Source of the DNA: CALZJC01 sp963781065
Lineage (GTDB): Bacteria; Acidobacteriota; Thermoanaerobaculia; Multivoradales; JAHEKO01
Assembly: GCA_963781065.1 (NCBI GenBank)
Contig: CAWAET010000003.1
Span: 167,665-231,664 of the forward strand
Length of the DNA: 64,000 nucleotides
Direction: 5' to 3'
The translations under genes were made by a program, and so were the position numbers. Positions within the stretch are counted from its first letter, which is position 1, and each line of letters opens with the position of its first letter. This document shows, in pieces, positions 1 to 8,342 of this stretch. Under the pieces are notes generated by a model. That model had not been told where the DNA came from. It saw nothing but the letters and a program-made list of their open reading frames with translations, and searched no databases.

Positions 1-2
1 CC

Positions 3-344
3 TACACCGACGCCGGCCAGATCGGCGCGCTCTACCTTTTCGGGCGCATGGACGGCCGGCTGGACGGGCTGTCGCAGGCGATCCGCTTTGCCGACTATGG
101 TCAGAGCGGCTTTTTCGACGCGGTCAAGATCAACGAGCCCGAGCTCGACGCCATCTACCAGTTCGACCTGTCGCTGGTCGAGGACCTCGCGCGGCTGGCC
201 GGCGACGTGGCCGCCATCCCGCTGCCCGGCCAGGGCGACGCCCAGGAGGCCTGCAACCAGGCGCTGGGGCAGATCTCGACCCTGGCCGACAAATGGACCG
301 AGCGCAAGAACGTCATCAGCGGCGTCGTCAAGACCGCCGGCTGA
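3..344 (+). CDS. Hypothetical protein, 5' end outside window
   Basis: The frame is open from the first bases of the window and stops with TGA at 342-344, so only the C-terminal 113 residues are visible. An internal ATG at 48 is unlikely to be the start because the frame continues upstream in the same style. The visible part is soluble, acidic and helical in character, with no membrane segment and no motif I recognise. It ends 16 bases before the SPFH gene, with a GAGAGGAG ribosome site between them, so it is probably an earlier member of that operon. Function unknown. Confidence 0.6.
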   Translation, partial: YTDAGQIGALYLFGRMDGRLDGLSQAIRFADYGQSGFFDAVKINEPELDAIYQFDLSLVEDLARLAGDVAAIPLPGQGDAQEACNQALGQISTLADKWTERKNVISGVVKTAG

Positions 345-360
345 GAGGAGAGGAACGATC

Positions 361-1461
361 ATGGAAGTCATTCAGTACGTAGACCCCACCGGACAGACCA
401 TGGTGGCGCGGTGGCCGTCGCAGGGCACCAAGGCGATCCAGCTCGGCAGCCAGCTGGTCGTCGAGGAAAGCCAGCAGGCGGTCTTCTTCCGCGACGGCAA
501 GTCGCTCGACACCTTCGGCCCTGGCCGCCACACCCTGGCCACCCAGAACCTGCCCTTCCTGACCCGGATCCTCGGCCTGCCGTTCGACGGCAAGTCGCCG
601 TTCCAGGCGGCGGTGGTGTTCACCTCGACCAAGACCTTCATCGACCTGAAGTGGGGCACCAAGGAGCCGGTGGTCTACCGCGACAAGGAGCTCGCCATGG
701 TGCGGCTGCGCGCCTTCGGCAAGTTCGCGGTGCGGATCGACAACCCGCAGGTGTTCGTCAACACGGTGGTCGGCACCCAAGGGCTGTACACCACCGACGG
801 CGTCGAGGGGTACTTCAAGGACGCCATCGTGGCGCGGCTGACCGACCTGCTGGGCGAGAACCTGAGCTCGATCTTCGATCTGCCCAAGGTCTACGACGAG
901 CTCGGCATGGGTCTGAAGGCGCGGGTGGCCGACGACTTCTCGAAGTACGGCATCGAGCTGGTCGACTTCTTCCTCGGCGCCATCACGCCGCCCGAGGAAG
1001 TGCAGAAGGTGATCGACGAGCGCACCGGTATGGCCGCGGTCGGCGACATGAACGCCTACCTCAAGTTCAAGGCGGCCAAGGCGATGGGTGATGCGGCGCA
1101 GCAGACCGGTGGCGAGACCGGCAGCGGCGTCGGCGCCGGCCTGGGCGTCGGCATGGGCGCCGGCATGGGCATGATGCTGCCGCAGATGATGAAGGACGCG
1201 ATGCAGGGCGGCGGCGGGGCGCAACCCCCCCAGGGCGGCGGAACGCCGGCTGCCGCGCCGCCGGCAGCCGCGTCCGCCGCGCCGGCCGCTGCCGCCGCAG
1301 CTGCCGGAGCCGCGTCGGCCGGCGCCGCCGGCGGTGACGAATCAGCGGCCGCGGGCGAACCGGCCGCCGCGTCCACACCAACGTTCTGCCACCAGTGCGG
1401 CAACAAGCTGCCCGAGGGCGCGCGCTTCTGCCCGGGCTGCGGCACCAAGGTCAGCGGTTAG
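361..1461 (+). CDS. SPFH/band-7 protein with C-terminal zinc ribbon
   Basis: This 366-residue protein resembles the virion-core-protein-like SPFH family (COG4260 type). An N-terminal SPFH-like body spans about residues 1-240. A Gly/Met-rich stretch and a long Ala/Pro/Gly linker follow at about 255-340. The C terminus is a double-CxxC zinc ribbon (CHQCG then CPGCG). SPFH proteins usually form membrane-associated oligomers; no transmembrane helix is evident here. The ATG at 361 is preceded by a good GAGAGGAG site, so I prefer it to the longer upstream reading of the same frame. Downstream genes encode further zinc-ribbon proteins, suggesting one membrane-associated assembly. Its role is unknown. 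Confidence 0.85.
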   Translation: MEVIQYVDPTGQTMVARWPSQGTKAIQLGSQLVVEESQQAVFFRDGKSLDTFGPGRHTLATQNLPFLTRILGLPFDGKSPFQAAVVFTSTKTFIDLKWGTKEPVVYRDKELAMVRLRAFGKFAVRIDNPQVFVNTVVGTQGLYTTDGVEGYFKDAIVARLTDLLGENLSSIFDLPKVYDELGMGLKARVADDFSKYGIELVDFFLGAITPPEEVQKVIDERTGMAAVGDMNAYLKFKAAKAMGDAAQQTGGETGSGVGAGLGVGMGAGMGMMLPQMMKDAMQGGGGAQPPQGGGTPAAAPPAAASAAPAAAAAAAGAASAGAAGGDESAAAGEPAAASTPTFCHQCGNKLPEGARFCPGCGTKVSG

Positions 1462-1474
1462 CGAAACGGGGCGA

Positions 1475-1562
1475 AACGGGGGACACGAACCTCATTTCGG
1501 AACGTCACGAAACTCACGTTCCTAAGGACAGCCGTTCCGAAATGAGGTTCGTGTCCCCCGTT
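1475..1562. repeat. 88-bp REP-like palindrome between SPFH gene and next gene
   Basis: Two perfect 30-base inverted arms (1475-1504 and 1533-1562) flank a 28-base loop. The arms include the core GGGGGACACGAACCTCATTT. A smaller dyad (GGAACGT...ACGTTCC) is nested inside. The element lies between two genes of one operon and ends just before the ATG at 1568, so it would form a strong hairpin in the mRNA. It looks like a REP/MITE-type dispersed element; no second copy was noticed in this window. Confidence 0.7.
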
Positions 1563-1567
1563 CAAAG

Positions 1568-2338
1568 ATGAGCAGCCCGTCCCCGGCCGCCGCCAACACC
1601 ATCGCCTGCACCCAGTGCGGCGGTGAGAACCAGCTCGCCTCCGGCCGGCGGCTGTTCCGCTGTCAGTACTGCGACGCGACGCTGTTCGTCGATCGCGGCG
1701 GGGTGGTCAACCACTACCGGCTGCCGCCGCTGCTCGGTGTCGACGAGGCGCGGGCGGCGATGCGGCGCTGGATGGCGGGCAACGAGACGGTCAAGGACCT
1801 CGACAAGAAGAGCACGCTGGGCGCGATCGCGGCGGTCTCCTTCCCGATGTGGCTCTTCCGCGTCCGCCGCGGCGGGCGCGAGGAGGCTTTCGTCGAGCCG
1901 GCGGCGCCAACGCCGATCCCGCATCTGGCCGACCTCAAGGTGCCGGCCGGCAAGCTCGAGCCCTTCTCGGGCGAGAGCGCCGAGGTAGCGGCGATCAGCG
2001 CCACCATCCCGCTCGAGACGGCGCGCGGCTGGCTAGACCAGCGCGGCGTTGGCGAGCCCGAGGAGACCGCCCTGGTCCAGGTGCCGCTGTACCGTTGCTC
2101 GTACAGCTACCAGGGCACCGACTACGAGGCGCTGGTCGACGGCTCGACCGGGGCGGTGATGGCCTCGGTCTATCCCGAGAAGTCGGAGAGCCCGTACGTG
2201 CTGGTGGCGGTCCTGGGCCTGATCCTCTTCACCCTCGAGGGGTTCCTGGTGTCCAACCTGCTGATCAAGTTCTTTGTCTTTGGCATCACGGCGGTGCCGC
2301 TGCTCTTTCTCGCCTGGTGGGTGACGCGCAAGGTATGA
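1568..2338 (+). CDS. Zinc-ribbon membrane protein
   Basis: A 256-residue protein. Near the N terminus two CxxC knuckles (CTQC at about 14-17 and CQYC at about 34-37) form a probable zinc ribbon. A soluble domain follows, and the C terminus has two hydrophobic segments (about 207-228 and 231-252) that should anchor it in the membrane. It ends in an ATGA overlap with the next gene, so the two are translationally coupled. Its architecture parallels the next protein, suggesting a diverged duplication. I do not recognise a specific function; it is probably a partner of the SPFH protein. Confidence 0.75.
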   Translation: MSSPSPAAANTIACTQCGGENQLASGRRLFRCQYCDATLFVDRGGVVNHYRLPPLLGVDEARAAMRRWMAGNETVKDLDKKSTLGAIAAVSFPMWLFRVRRGGREEAFVEPAAPTPIPHLADLKVPAGKLEPFSGESAEVAAISATIPLETARGWLDQRGVGEPEETALVQVPLYRCSYSYQGTDYEALVDGSTGAVMASVYPEKSESPYVLVAVLGLILFTLEGFLVSNLLIKFFVFGITAVPLLFLAWWVTRKV

Positions 2339-3474
2339 GCGAGCCGCTCGAGACCCCCGCCACCGGGGCCGCCGAAGGCGTCGTCTCCGGCCCCGAGCCG
2401 GTGGCCGAGGACGCCCTCTCCTCGCAGGTCAGCGGCCTCTCCTGCCCCAACTGCGGCGGCGCCCTGGAGGTCGATGCCGGCCTGCGGGTGGTGGAGTGCC
2501 CGTACTGCCAGACGCCGCTTCTGGCGACCAGCGAGATCGGCATCCGGCGGCTGGCGGTCGAGCCCCAGGTCGACGCCGAGAAGGCGCGCCAGATCGCCCG
2601 CGGCTGGCTCGCCAAGGGCGTCGCCAAGAACCCCAAGCTCAAGACCGCGGCGAAGATCGGCGAGGCCTTCCTGAGCTTCCTGCCGTTCTACCGCGTCGAG
2701 GCGGACTGCATCGGCTTCGCGCTCGGCACCGAGAAGCGCACCCGCACCACCGGCAGCGGCAAGAACCGGCGCACCCAGACCTACTACGTGGACGTCGAGC
2801 GGCAGGAGGAGAAGAGCTTCGACCGCACCTACCCGGCGCTGAACGTCGCCGAGTGGGGCATCCAGAGGGTCGACCTGCGCGGCGATCCGCTGGTGCCGTT
2901 CGACGGCGACGCCCTCGATCGGCTGGGGATGGTCTTCCCGCCCACCGGCTCCGAGAACGACGTGCGCGCGGCGGCCCTCGAGCGGTTCCAGCAGATCGCC
3001 GACCCGGCCAGAGGCTTGCACTCGGTCCGGTTCAAGTTCCTCGAGACCCTGCGCGAGCGGCTGACGGTCATCTACTACCCGCTGTGGGTGGTGCGCTACC
3101 GCTTCCAGGACCGCTCCTACCAGGTGCTGGTGGATGCCGAGGACGGCTCGCTGGCCTACGGCAAGGCGCCGGGCAACGACTTCTTCCGCGCCGCCATGCT
3201 GGTGCTGACCCAGGCGGCGGCGTTGTTTGTCGGCACCACCATCGTCCAGCTCGCCGCCAGCTTCGAGGCGCTGCTGTTCGTCGGCGTGCCGGTGCTGGCG
3301 GCTCTCTGGTGGGGCTGGCGCAAGTTCCGCTACGGCGGCGTCGTGATCGAGGGCAGCGGCGCCCGCAAGGAGGCCGACGCCGGCCTGGCGGTCAAGGCCC
3401 TCACCGACCGGAAGCGGCGCAAGGAGATGGTGCGCGAGCTGATGGCCGGCAAGACCCCGGAGATCTTCGGATGA
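2335..3474 (+). CDS. Zinc-ribbon membrane protein, larger paralogue
   Basis: A 379-residue protein that starts at the ATG inside the ATGA overlap with the preceding stop. A zinc ribbon (CPNC...CPYC) lies at about residues 39-60, followed by a soluble domain of about 200 residues with a basic TGSGKNRR loop. A motif of the type YYPLWVVRYRF resembles one in the preceding protein. Two hydrophobic segments lie at about 285-330, and the tail is basic and charged. The shared order (ribbon, soluble domain, hydrophobic pair) suggests paralogy with the previous gene. It overlaps the next gene by ATGA. Function unknown. Confidence 0.75.
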   Translation: MSEPLETPATGAAEGVVSGPEPVAEDALSSQVSGLSCPNCGGALEVDAGLRVVECPYCQTPLLATSEIGIRRLAVEPQVDAEKARQIARGWLAKGVAKNPKLKTAAKIGEAFLSFLPFYRVEADCIGFALGTEKRTRTTGSGKNRRTQTYYVDVERQEEKSFDRTYPALNVAEWGIQRVDLRGDPLVPFDGDALDRLGMVFPPTGSENDVRAAALERFQQIADPARGLHSVRFKFLETLRERLTVIYYPLWVVRYRFQDRSYQVLVDAEDGSLAYGKAPGNDFFRAAMLVLTQAAALFVGTTIVQLAASFEALLFVGVPVLAALWWGWRKFRYGGVVIEGSGARKEADAGLAVKALTDRKRRKEMVRELMAGKTPEIFG

Positions 3475-4091
3475 GCGCCGGCTACGAGCTGGTGCCGCTC
3501 GACTGCCCGAGCTGCGGCGCTGCCGTCCAGGCCGAGGGCGAAGACGTCGTCTACTACTGCACCGCCTGCCGCAACGGCTACCGCTTCGACCTCGACGACA
3601 AGGCGCTGGTGCCGATGGAGGTGGCCTTCGTCTCGCTGCCCAACGTCGCGGTCGAGCTCTACCGTCCATTCTGGCTGCTGCCGGCGACGATCGAGGTCCT
3701 CGAGCGCGACGCGGCGGGCGGCGGCTTTCGCGGCCTGATGGGCTTCTTTCTCGGCGGCGGCGACGACCAGCGGTCGGGGGGCCAGGGGACCTTTGCGGTG
3801 CCCGCCTTTCACGCCCCGCTGCGGACGGTGGCGGCCCTGGCCCGCCGCTACACCGAGAAGCTGCCCGAGCTCGGCGAGCGGCTGGGCGAGCGCCTCACTG
3901 GCGGCCGCTACGGCGTGCTCGACGCCAAGAAGCTGGCCCACTACGCGCTGATCGCCAGCGAGGTGGAGAAGCCCGACCTGCTCAAGAAGCTGCGCTACAC
4001 GATCGCGTTCGGCGAGCCGCGGCTGCTGGGCGCGCCGTTCGTGCGCCGCGACGGCAAGGTGGTGGACGCCCTCTTCGGTATCGAGAGTTGA
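3471..4091 (+). CDS. Zinc-ribbon protein closing the SPFH operon
   Basis: A 206-residue protein starting at the ATG that overlaps the preceding stop. It begins with CxxC pairs (CPSC at about 12-15 and CTAC at about 31-34), a rubredoxin/zinc-ribbon-like knuckle. The remainder is soluble, with a Gly-rich loop near residues 85-105. No transmembrane segment is apparent. As the third consecutive zinc-ribbon protein coupled by a four-base overlap it probably works with the SPFH protein and the two membrane proteins. I do not recognise its family. Confidence 0.7.
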   Translation: MSAGYELVPLDCPSCGAAVQAEGEDVVYYCTACRNGYRFDLDDKALVPMEVAFVSLPNVAVELYRPFWLLPATIEVLERDAAGGGFRGLMGFFLGGGDDQRSGGQGTFAVPAFHAPLRTVAALARRYTEKLPELGERLGERLTGGRYGVLDAKKLAHYALIASEVEKPDLLKKLRYTIAFGEPRLLGAPFVRRDGKVVDALFGIES

Positions 4092-4169
4092 GCCGGACGC
4101 CGAGCCAGGGCGAACGCCTGGGGATCGAGCAGGGCTGGCGGCCGGTGGCAGGCCTCGGCCGTCAGCCGG

Positions 4170-4834
4170 CTAGCCTTCCAGTCCAGCTTCTTGCACGGCG
4201 ACCCCAGCAGCACGCTGCGGAAGACGTTCTGATAGCGCTGCGAGAACTGGTCGCGGGTCATGATGGTCTTCTCCGTCGTCTGCGGGTAGGTGCGGTAGAT
4301 GACCAGGTGCGGTCGATTCGGGTTGTTGATGCCGTAGGTCTGGCCCTGGTACCACTTCTTGACCGGCACGGCGAAGAACATGCGGGTCGTAGACCTTGAC
4401 GTCCTGCTTGCCGAACTGGTCCTCGAGCTTCGACCTCCTTCATCGACCGGCTCGCCGTGCAGGACCTGGTAGACCTTGTAGTGGTCGAGCCGCTTGCGGG
4501 AACTCGCTGCCCGGGAACGTCTTCTGGGTCGGCACCAGCAGCGCGTAGCCCGGCCGGTGTAGATCATCTGCTTGCCGAACTGGTCCTGGTAGGTGACCGT
4601 GCGGGTCGGGTCCGGCGTCGGGTCGTAGAGGTCGTACCAGGTCAGGTGGGCGTTCTTGTCGTACATCGGCTCGCCGTTCTTGCTCGCCGGGTTGCCGAAG
4701 AAGATTCAGGTAGGTCAGCTGCACCTGCTCGGGCTGCTTGTCGAACTGCCCCTGCAGCCCGACGACGTAGCCCGCCTGCTGGTTCGCCACGTCGTAGATG
4801 TTGAAGTAGTCGAGCTTCAGTTCCTGTGCGGTCA
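4170..4834 (-). pseudogene. Frame-broken protein with two QFG-type repeats
   Basis: Reading leftward from the ATG at 4834 (MTAQELKLDYFNIYDV), coherent protein can be followed only by changing frame at least five times, near 4706, 4551, 4500, 4435 and 4385. Joined, the pieces give two similar units. Each has an AHLTWYDLYD or LDHYKVYQV stretch, then a DQFGKQ motif, then a hydrophobic strand ending in a VPxxK-like tail. The pattern resembles repeats seen in secreted proteins of environmental bacteria, here without an obvious signal peptide. The TAG at 4170-4172 is one candidate end. It is either a decaying gene or a stretch with many indel errors; flanking genes are intact. Confidence 0.55.
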
Positions 4835-5111
4835 TGACTCCTCCTTGTGGTTGCCGGCTTGTCGCCGATCGCCATTGGGTTCGAGGCCTCGCCCCCCTCT
4901 CGGGGCCTGTGAGAGCTTTCCAAAAACCTACCACAGCGGACGCGCGACCCTCCTCCTGCTCGGACGGAGCGAAAAGCCGCTGGGATGTCCCGCGAGTGGC
5001 GAATAAAGCGCACGGAGGGAGCAGCCCAGCGGCTTGCAGCGGCCCGACCGGCCAAGCTCAGGCACGATCGGTCTTGCCCGCCCCCTCTCGAGGTGCATAG
5101 ACTGCCGGCCC

Positions 5112-7265
5112 ATGGCCGACCCACGCCTGCTGCGCTACGCCTTCATGCGCCTCACCCGCGAGCTCGACTCGCGGTTCGAGAACCTGTTGCTGACCGGCCG
5201 GGTCGCCAAGTGGTATAGCGAGGTGGGGCACGAGGCGACCACCGTTCCGGCGGGCCTGGAGCTGGGTCCCGGGGACTCGCTGTGCACGCTGCATCGAGAC
5301 CTGGGGGCGATCCTGGCGGTCTACCTGGATCCGGCGCGCACTTTTCCGGGGCTGGGCCTAGGCGAGCCCGACGGGCGCCGGCCCGAGCCGGGGGAGCTGC
5401 TCTACACGCTCGCCTGCCAGCTGCTCGGCCGCCGCGAGGGGTTCTCGCACGGCGTCGAGCGCTCGTTCCACTACGGCTACTTCGAGCCGGCGGCCGGCAT
5501 CTGCCACGTCGGCATGATCAGCCACCTGGGGGCGATGATCCCGGTGGCGGCCGGCTGCGCCTTCGCCAACAAACAGAGCGGCGGCGACCGGGTGGCGATC
5601 AACTTCATCGGCGACGGCGGCACCTCGACCGGCGACTTCCACGAGGGGCTCAACATGGCGGCGGTGTGGAAGCTGCCGCTGGTGCTGATCATCGAGAACA
5701 ACCGCTACGCCTTCTCGACCCCCTGGCACGCCCAGTACGCCGCCGAGCACCTCAGCAGCCGCGGCGCCGGCTACGGCATGGCCGCCGAGACGGTGGACGG
5801 CAACGACCCCGACGCCATGGCCGAGGCACTGGCCGCCGCCGTGGCCCGCGCCCGCGCCGGCGAGGGACCGACCCTGATCGAGGCGATGCTCGGCCGGCTG
5901 CGCGGCCACTCGGTGGGCGACGACTCGCTGGGGGTGGTGCCCGAGGAGGACCTGGCGCGCTACCGGGCGGAGGACCCGGTGCCGGCCTACGCCGATCGTC
6001 TGGCGGCGGAGGGCGTGCTGAGCGGCGAGGTCCGCGCCGGCATCGAGGGCCGCGCCGCGGAGCTGGTCGAGACCGCCCTGTCGACGGCGCTCGAGGCCCA
6101 CGCGCCTGACCCGGCGATCGCCCACCGCTCGGTCTTCGCGGTCGACGGCACGCCTCCGGCCTACCCCCTCGGCCCGTTCCCGGCCCATGAAGGCGAGGCG
6201 GGGCCTGGGACGGCCACCGCGCCCGGTGAGGGCGCCGAGAGAGCCGTGGGGGAGGCTCGGGTTCGTGCCGAGGAGGCGAGTTCCCCCGCCGGGCCGGCCG
6301 AGACCACGTATGTCGGCGCCGTAACCCGCGCCTTGCGCGAGGAGATGGCCCGCGACGGCTCGGTGATCGTCATGGGCCAGGACGTGGGCGTCTTCGAGGG
6401 CGCTTTCCGCACCACCCGCGGCCTGCACGCCCGCTGGCCGAACCGCGTGCTGGACACGCCGATCGCCGAGAGTGGCACCCTGGGCATCGCCATCGGCGCG
6501 GCGCTGATGGGCTACCGGCCGGTGGTCGAGATGCAGTTCGCCGACTTCATCACCTGCGGCTTCAACCAACTGGTCAACGTGGCGGCCAAGCTCTACTACC
6601 GTTGGCAGGTCCCCTGCCCGATCGTCGTCCGCCTGCCCTCGGGCGGCGGCGTCGGCGCCGGCCCCTACCACTCGCAGAACCCGGAGGGCTGGTTCGCCCA
6701 CACGGCCGGCCTCAAGGTGGTCTGCCCGGCCACGGCGGCGGACGCCCACGCTCTGCTGGTGGCGGCGATCCGCGACTCCAACCCGGTGATCTTCTGCGAG
6801 CACAAGTTCCTCTACCGGCGGATCAAGGAGACGCTGGCGCCGGACGCCGGGCCGGAGCCGCTGGGCGAGGCGCGGGTTCGCCGCGCCGGCGACCGGCTGA
6901 CCCTGATCGGCTACGGCGCCACCACCTGGACCTGTCTCGAGGCGGCCGAGGAGCTTGCCGCCGCCGGCGTCGAGGCCGAGGTGATCGATCTGCGCACCCT
7001 GGTGCCGCTCGACGTCGAGACCCTGGCCGCCTCGGTGCGCAAGACCGGACGCGCCCTGATCGTCCACGAGGCACAGCTGACCGCCGGCTTCGGCGCCGAG
7101 GTGGCGGCGCGGCTGGCCGACGTCGCCTTCCCCTGGCTCGACGCGCCGATCCGCCGGATCGGCCACGCTGACCGGCCGTCGCCCTACGCCCGGGCGCTGG
7201 AAGCGGAGCTGCTGCCGTCACGGGAGAAGGTGCTGAAAGCGGCGCGCGAGCTGCTGGACTACTAA
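5112..7265 (+). CDS. Fused E1 alpha-beta thiamine-dependent 2-oxoacid dehydrogenase
   Basis: A 717-residue fusion of the two E1 subunits of a branched-chain 2-oxoacid or pyruvate-type dehydrogenase. Residues about 1-345 are the alpha part, with the thiamine-diphosphate motif GDGGTSTGDF...ENN. An Ala/Gly/Glu linker spans about 350-390. The beta part fills the rest (MGQDVGVFEGAF, then the C-terminal transketolase domain). The family oxidatively decarboxylates 2-oxoacids and passes the acyl group to the lipoyl arm of E2. No E2 or E3 gene is in the window. The start at 5112 (MADPRLLRY) fits the alpha-subunit N terminus better than the upstream extension. Substrate cannot be decided from sequence. 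Confidence 0.88.
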   Translation: MADPRLLRYAFMRLTRELDSRFENLLLTGRVAKWYSEVGHEATTVPAGLELGPGDSLCTLHRDLGAILAVYLDPARTFPGLGLGEPDGRRPEPGELLYTLACQLLGRREGFSHGVERSFHYGYFEPAAGICHVGMISHLGAMIPVAAGCAFANKQSGGDRVAINFIGDGGTSTGDFHEGLNMAAVWKLPLVLIIENNRYAFSTPWHAQYAAEHLSSRGAGYGMAAETVDGNDPDAMAEALAAAVARARAGEGPTLIEAMLGRLRGHSVGDDSLGVVPEEDLARYRAEDPVPAYADRLAAEGVLSGEVRAGIEGRAAELVETALSTALEAHAPDPAIAHRSVFAVDGTPPAYPLGPFPAHEGEAGPGTATAPGEGAERAVGEARVRAEEASSPAGPAETTYVGAVTRALREEMARDGSVIVMGQDVGVFEGAFRTTRGLHARWPNRVLDTPIAESGTLGIAIGAALMGYRPVVEMQFADFITCGFNQLVNVAAKLYYRWQVPCPIVVRLPSGGGVGAGPYHSQNPEGWFAHTAGLKVVCPATAADAHALLVAAIRDSNPVIFCEHKFLYRRIKETLAPDAGPEPLGEARVRRAGDRLTLIGYGATTWTCLEAAEELAAAGVEAEVIDLRTLVPLDVETLAASVRKTGRALIVHEAQLTAGFGAEVAARLADVAFPWLDAPIRRIGHADRPSPYARALEAELLPSREKVLKAARELLDY

Positions 7266-7268
7266 ACC

Positions 7269-7350
7269 GGTGACAGGCTACTCATTCTCCTGACCGGCCC
7301 CGAGAGCTACCGGGGTGAATGAGTGCCCGGTGAATGAGTACCCTGTCACC
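7269..7350. repeat. Imperfect inverted repeat between E1 and SDR genes
   Basis: A 19-base arm at 7269-7287 (GGTGACAGGCTACTCATTC) pairs with 7332-7350 with one mismatch. Inside lie a GGTGAATGAGTG copy of part of the right arm and a GGGGCCGGTC-like dyad. The element fills most of the gap between the E1 stop and the SDR ribosome site. It resembles a REP-like palindrome and could also shape the mRNA 3' end of the E1 gene. Confidence 0.55.
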
Positions 7351-7380
7351 GTATTGCACCGTATTGAAGGAGGCCCCCCA

Positions 7381-8226
7381 ATGACCGAGATCCGCGACTA
7401 CCTGCCCGACAACCTCTTCGCCGGCAAGACCGTCTTCGTCACCGGCGGCGGCAGCGGCATCAACCTGGGGGTGGCGAAGAGCTTCGCCGCCCTGGGCGCC
7501 GCGATAGGCATCTGCGGCCGCACCGCCGAACGGCTCGAGGCGGCCCGCGCCGAGCTCGAGGCGCTGGGCGCCAGGGTCTTCACCGCGGTGGCCGACGTGC
7601 GCGACTACGACCAACTGGCGACGGCCTTCGAGCAGTGCCGCGAAGAGCTGGGGCCGATCCACACCCTGGTCTGCGCCGCCGCCGGCAACTTCCTGGCCCC
7701 GGCCGAGAAGCTCTCGGCCAACGGCTTCCGGACGGTGGTCGACATCGATCTCAACGGTTCGTTCAACGCCGCCCGCGCCGCCTTCGAGCAGCTCAAGGAG
7801 AGCCGCGGCAACCTGATCTTCATCTCCGCCGGGCAGGCGTTCATCCCCTACGCCGCCCAGGCCCACTGCGGCGCCGCCAAGGCGGGGATCGACAACCTGA
7901 TGCAGAACCTGGCGATGGAGTGGGGCCGCTACGGCATCCGCTCCAACTCGATCGCCCCGGGGCCGATCGAAGGCACCGAGGGGATGAAGCGGCTGGGGCC
8001 GCCGGACGGCCCCGCCCAGGAAGGCTTGAAGCGGGCGATCCCGCTGGGCCGCTACGGCACCGTGGCGGAGATCGGCCATACCGCCGTCTTCCTGGCCTCG
8101 CCGCTGGCCGCCTACATCACCGGCACCCGGGTGGTGGTCGACGGCGGGATGAACCTGCCCGGCTCCGGGCTGTTCACCCAGCTGGTGAGCTCGGCCCTGG
8201 CGGCCGGATCCGGCGGCCACCCCTAG
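7381..8226 (+). CDS. SDR oxidoreductase, 2,4-dienoyl-CoA reductase-like
   Basis: A 281-residue short-chain dehydrogenase. The nucleotide-binding TGGGSGINLG motif lies near residues 21-30. The segment AAGNFLAPAEKLS, the QAHCGAAKAG region and IAPGPIEGTEGMKRLG match the peroxisomal/bacterial 2,4-dienoyl-CoA reductase branch, which lacks the classical YxxxK tyrosine, as here. Such enzymes reduce dienoyl-CoA intermediates with NADPH in oxidation of unsaturated fatty acids. A strong AAGGAGG site precedes the ATG. A generic SDR of another substrate is the alternative. Confidence 0.82.
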   Translation: MTEIRDYLPDNLFAGKTVFVTGGGSGINLGVAKSFAALGAAIGICGRTAERLEAARAELEALGARVFTAVADVRDYDQLATAFEQCREELGPIHTLVCAAAGNFLAPAEKLSANGFRTVVDIDLNGSFNAARAAFEQLKESRGNLIFISAGQAFIPYAAQAHCGAAKAGIDNLMQNLAMEWGRYGIRSNSIAPGPIEGTEGMKRLGPPDGPAQEGLKRAIPLGRYGTVAEIGHTAVFLASPLAAYITGTRVVVDGGMNLPGSGLFTQLVSSALAAGSGGHP

Positions 8227-8342
8227 AGGCTGGCGCTGCCCCCCACCCGGCCGGGGGTTTGTGGCCCTCGAGCGGGGGCAGATACTGGGCTCGAGCGGTG
8301 CAGCACCGGCGCTGCGCCGCCGACAAGGACGGAGGTCGAGAG

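Noticed and set aside
328..1224. Long minus-strand frame opposite the SPFH gene
   Set aside because: Arg/His-rich shadow of a high-GC coding region; the plus-strand gene has family motifs and a ribosome site.
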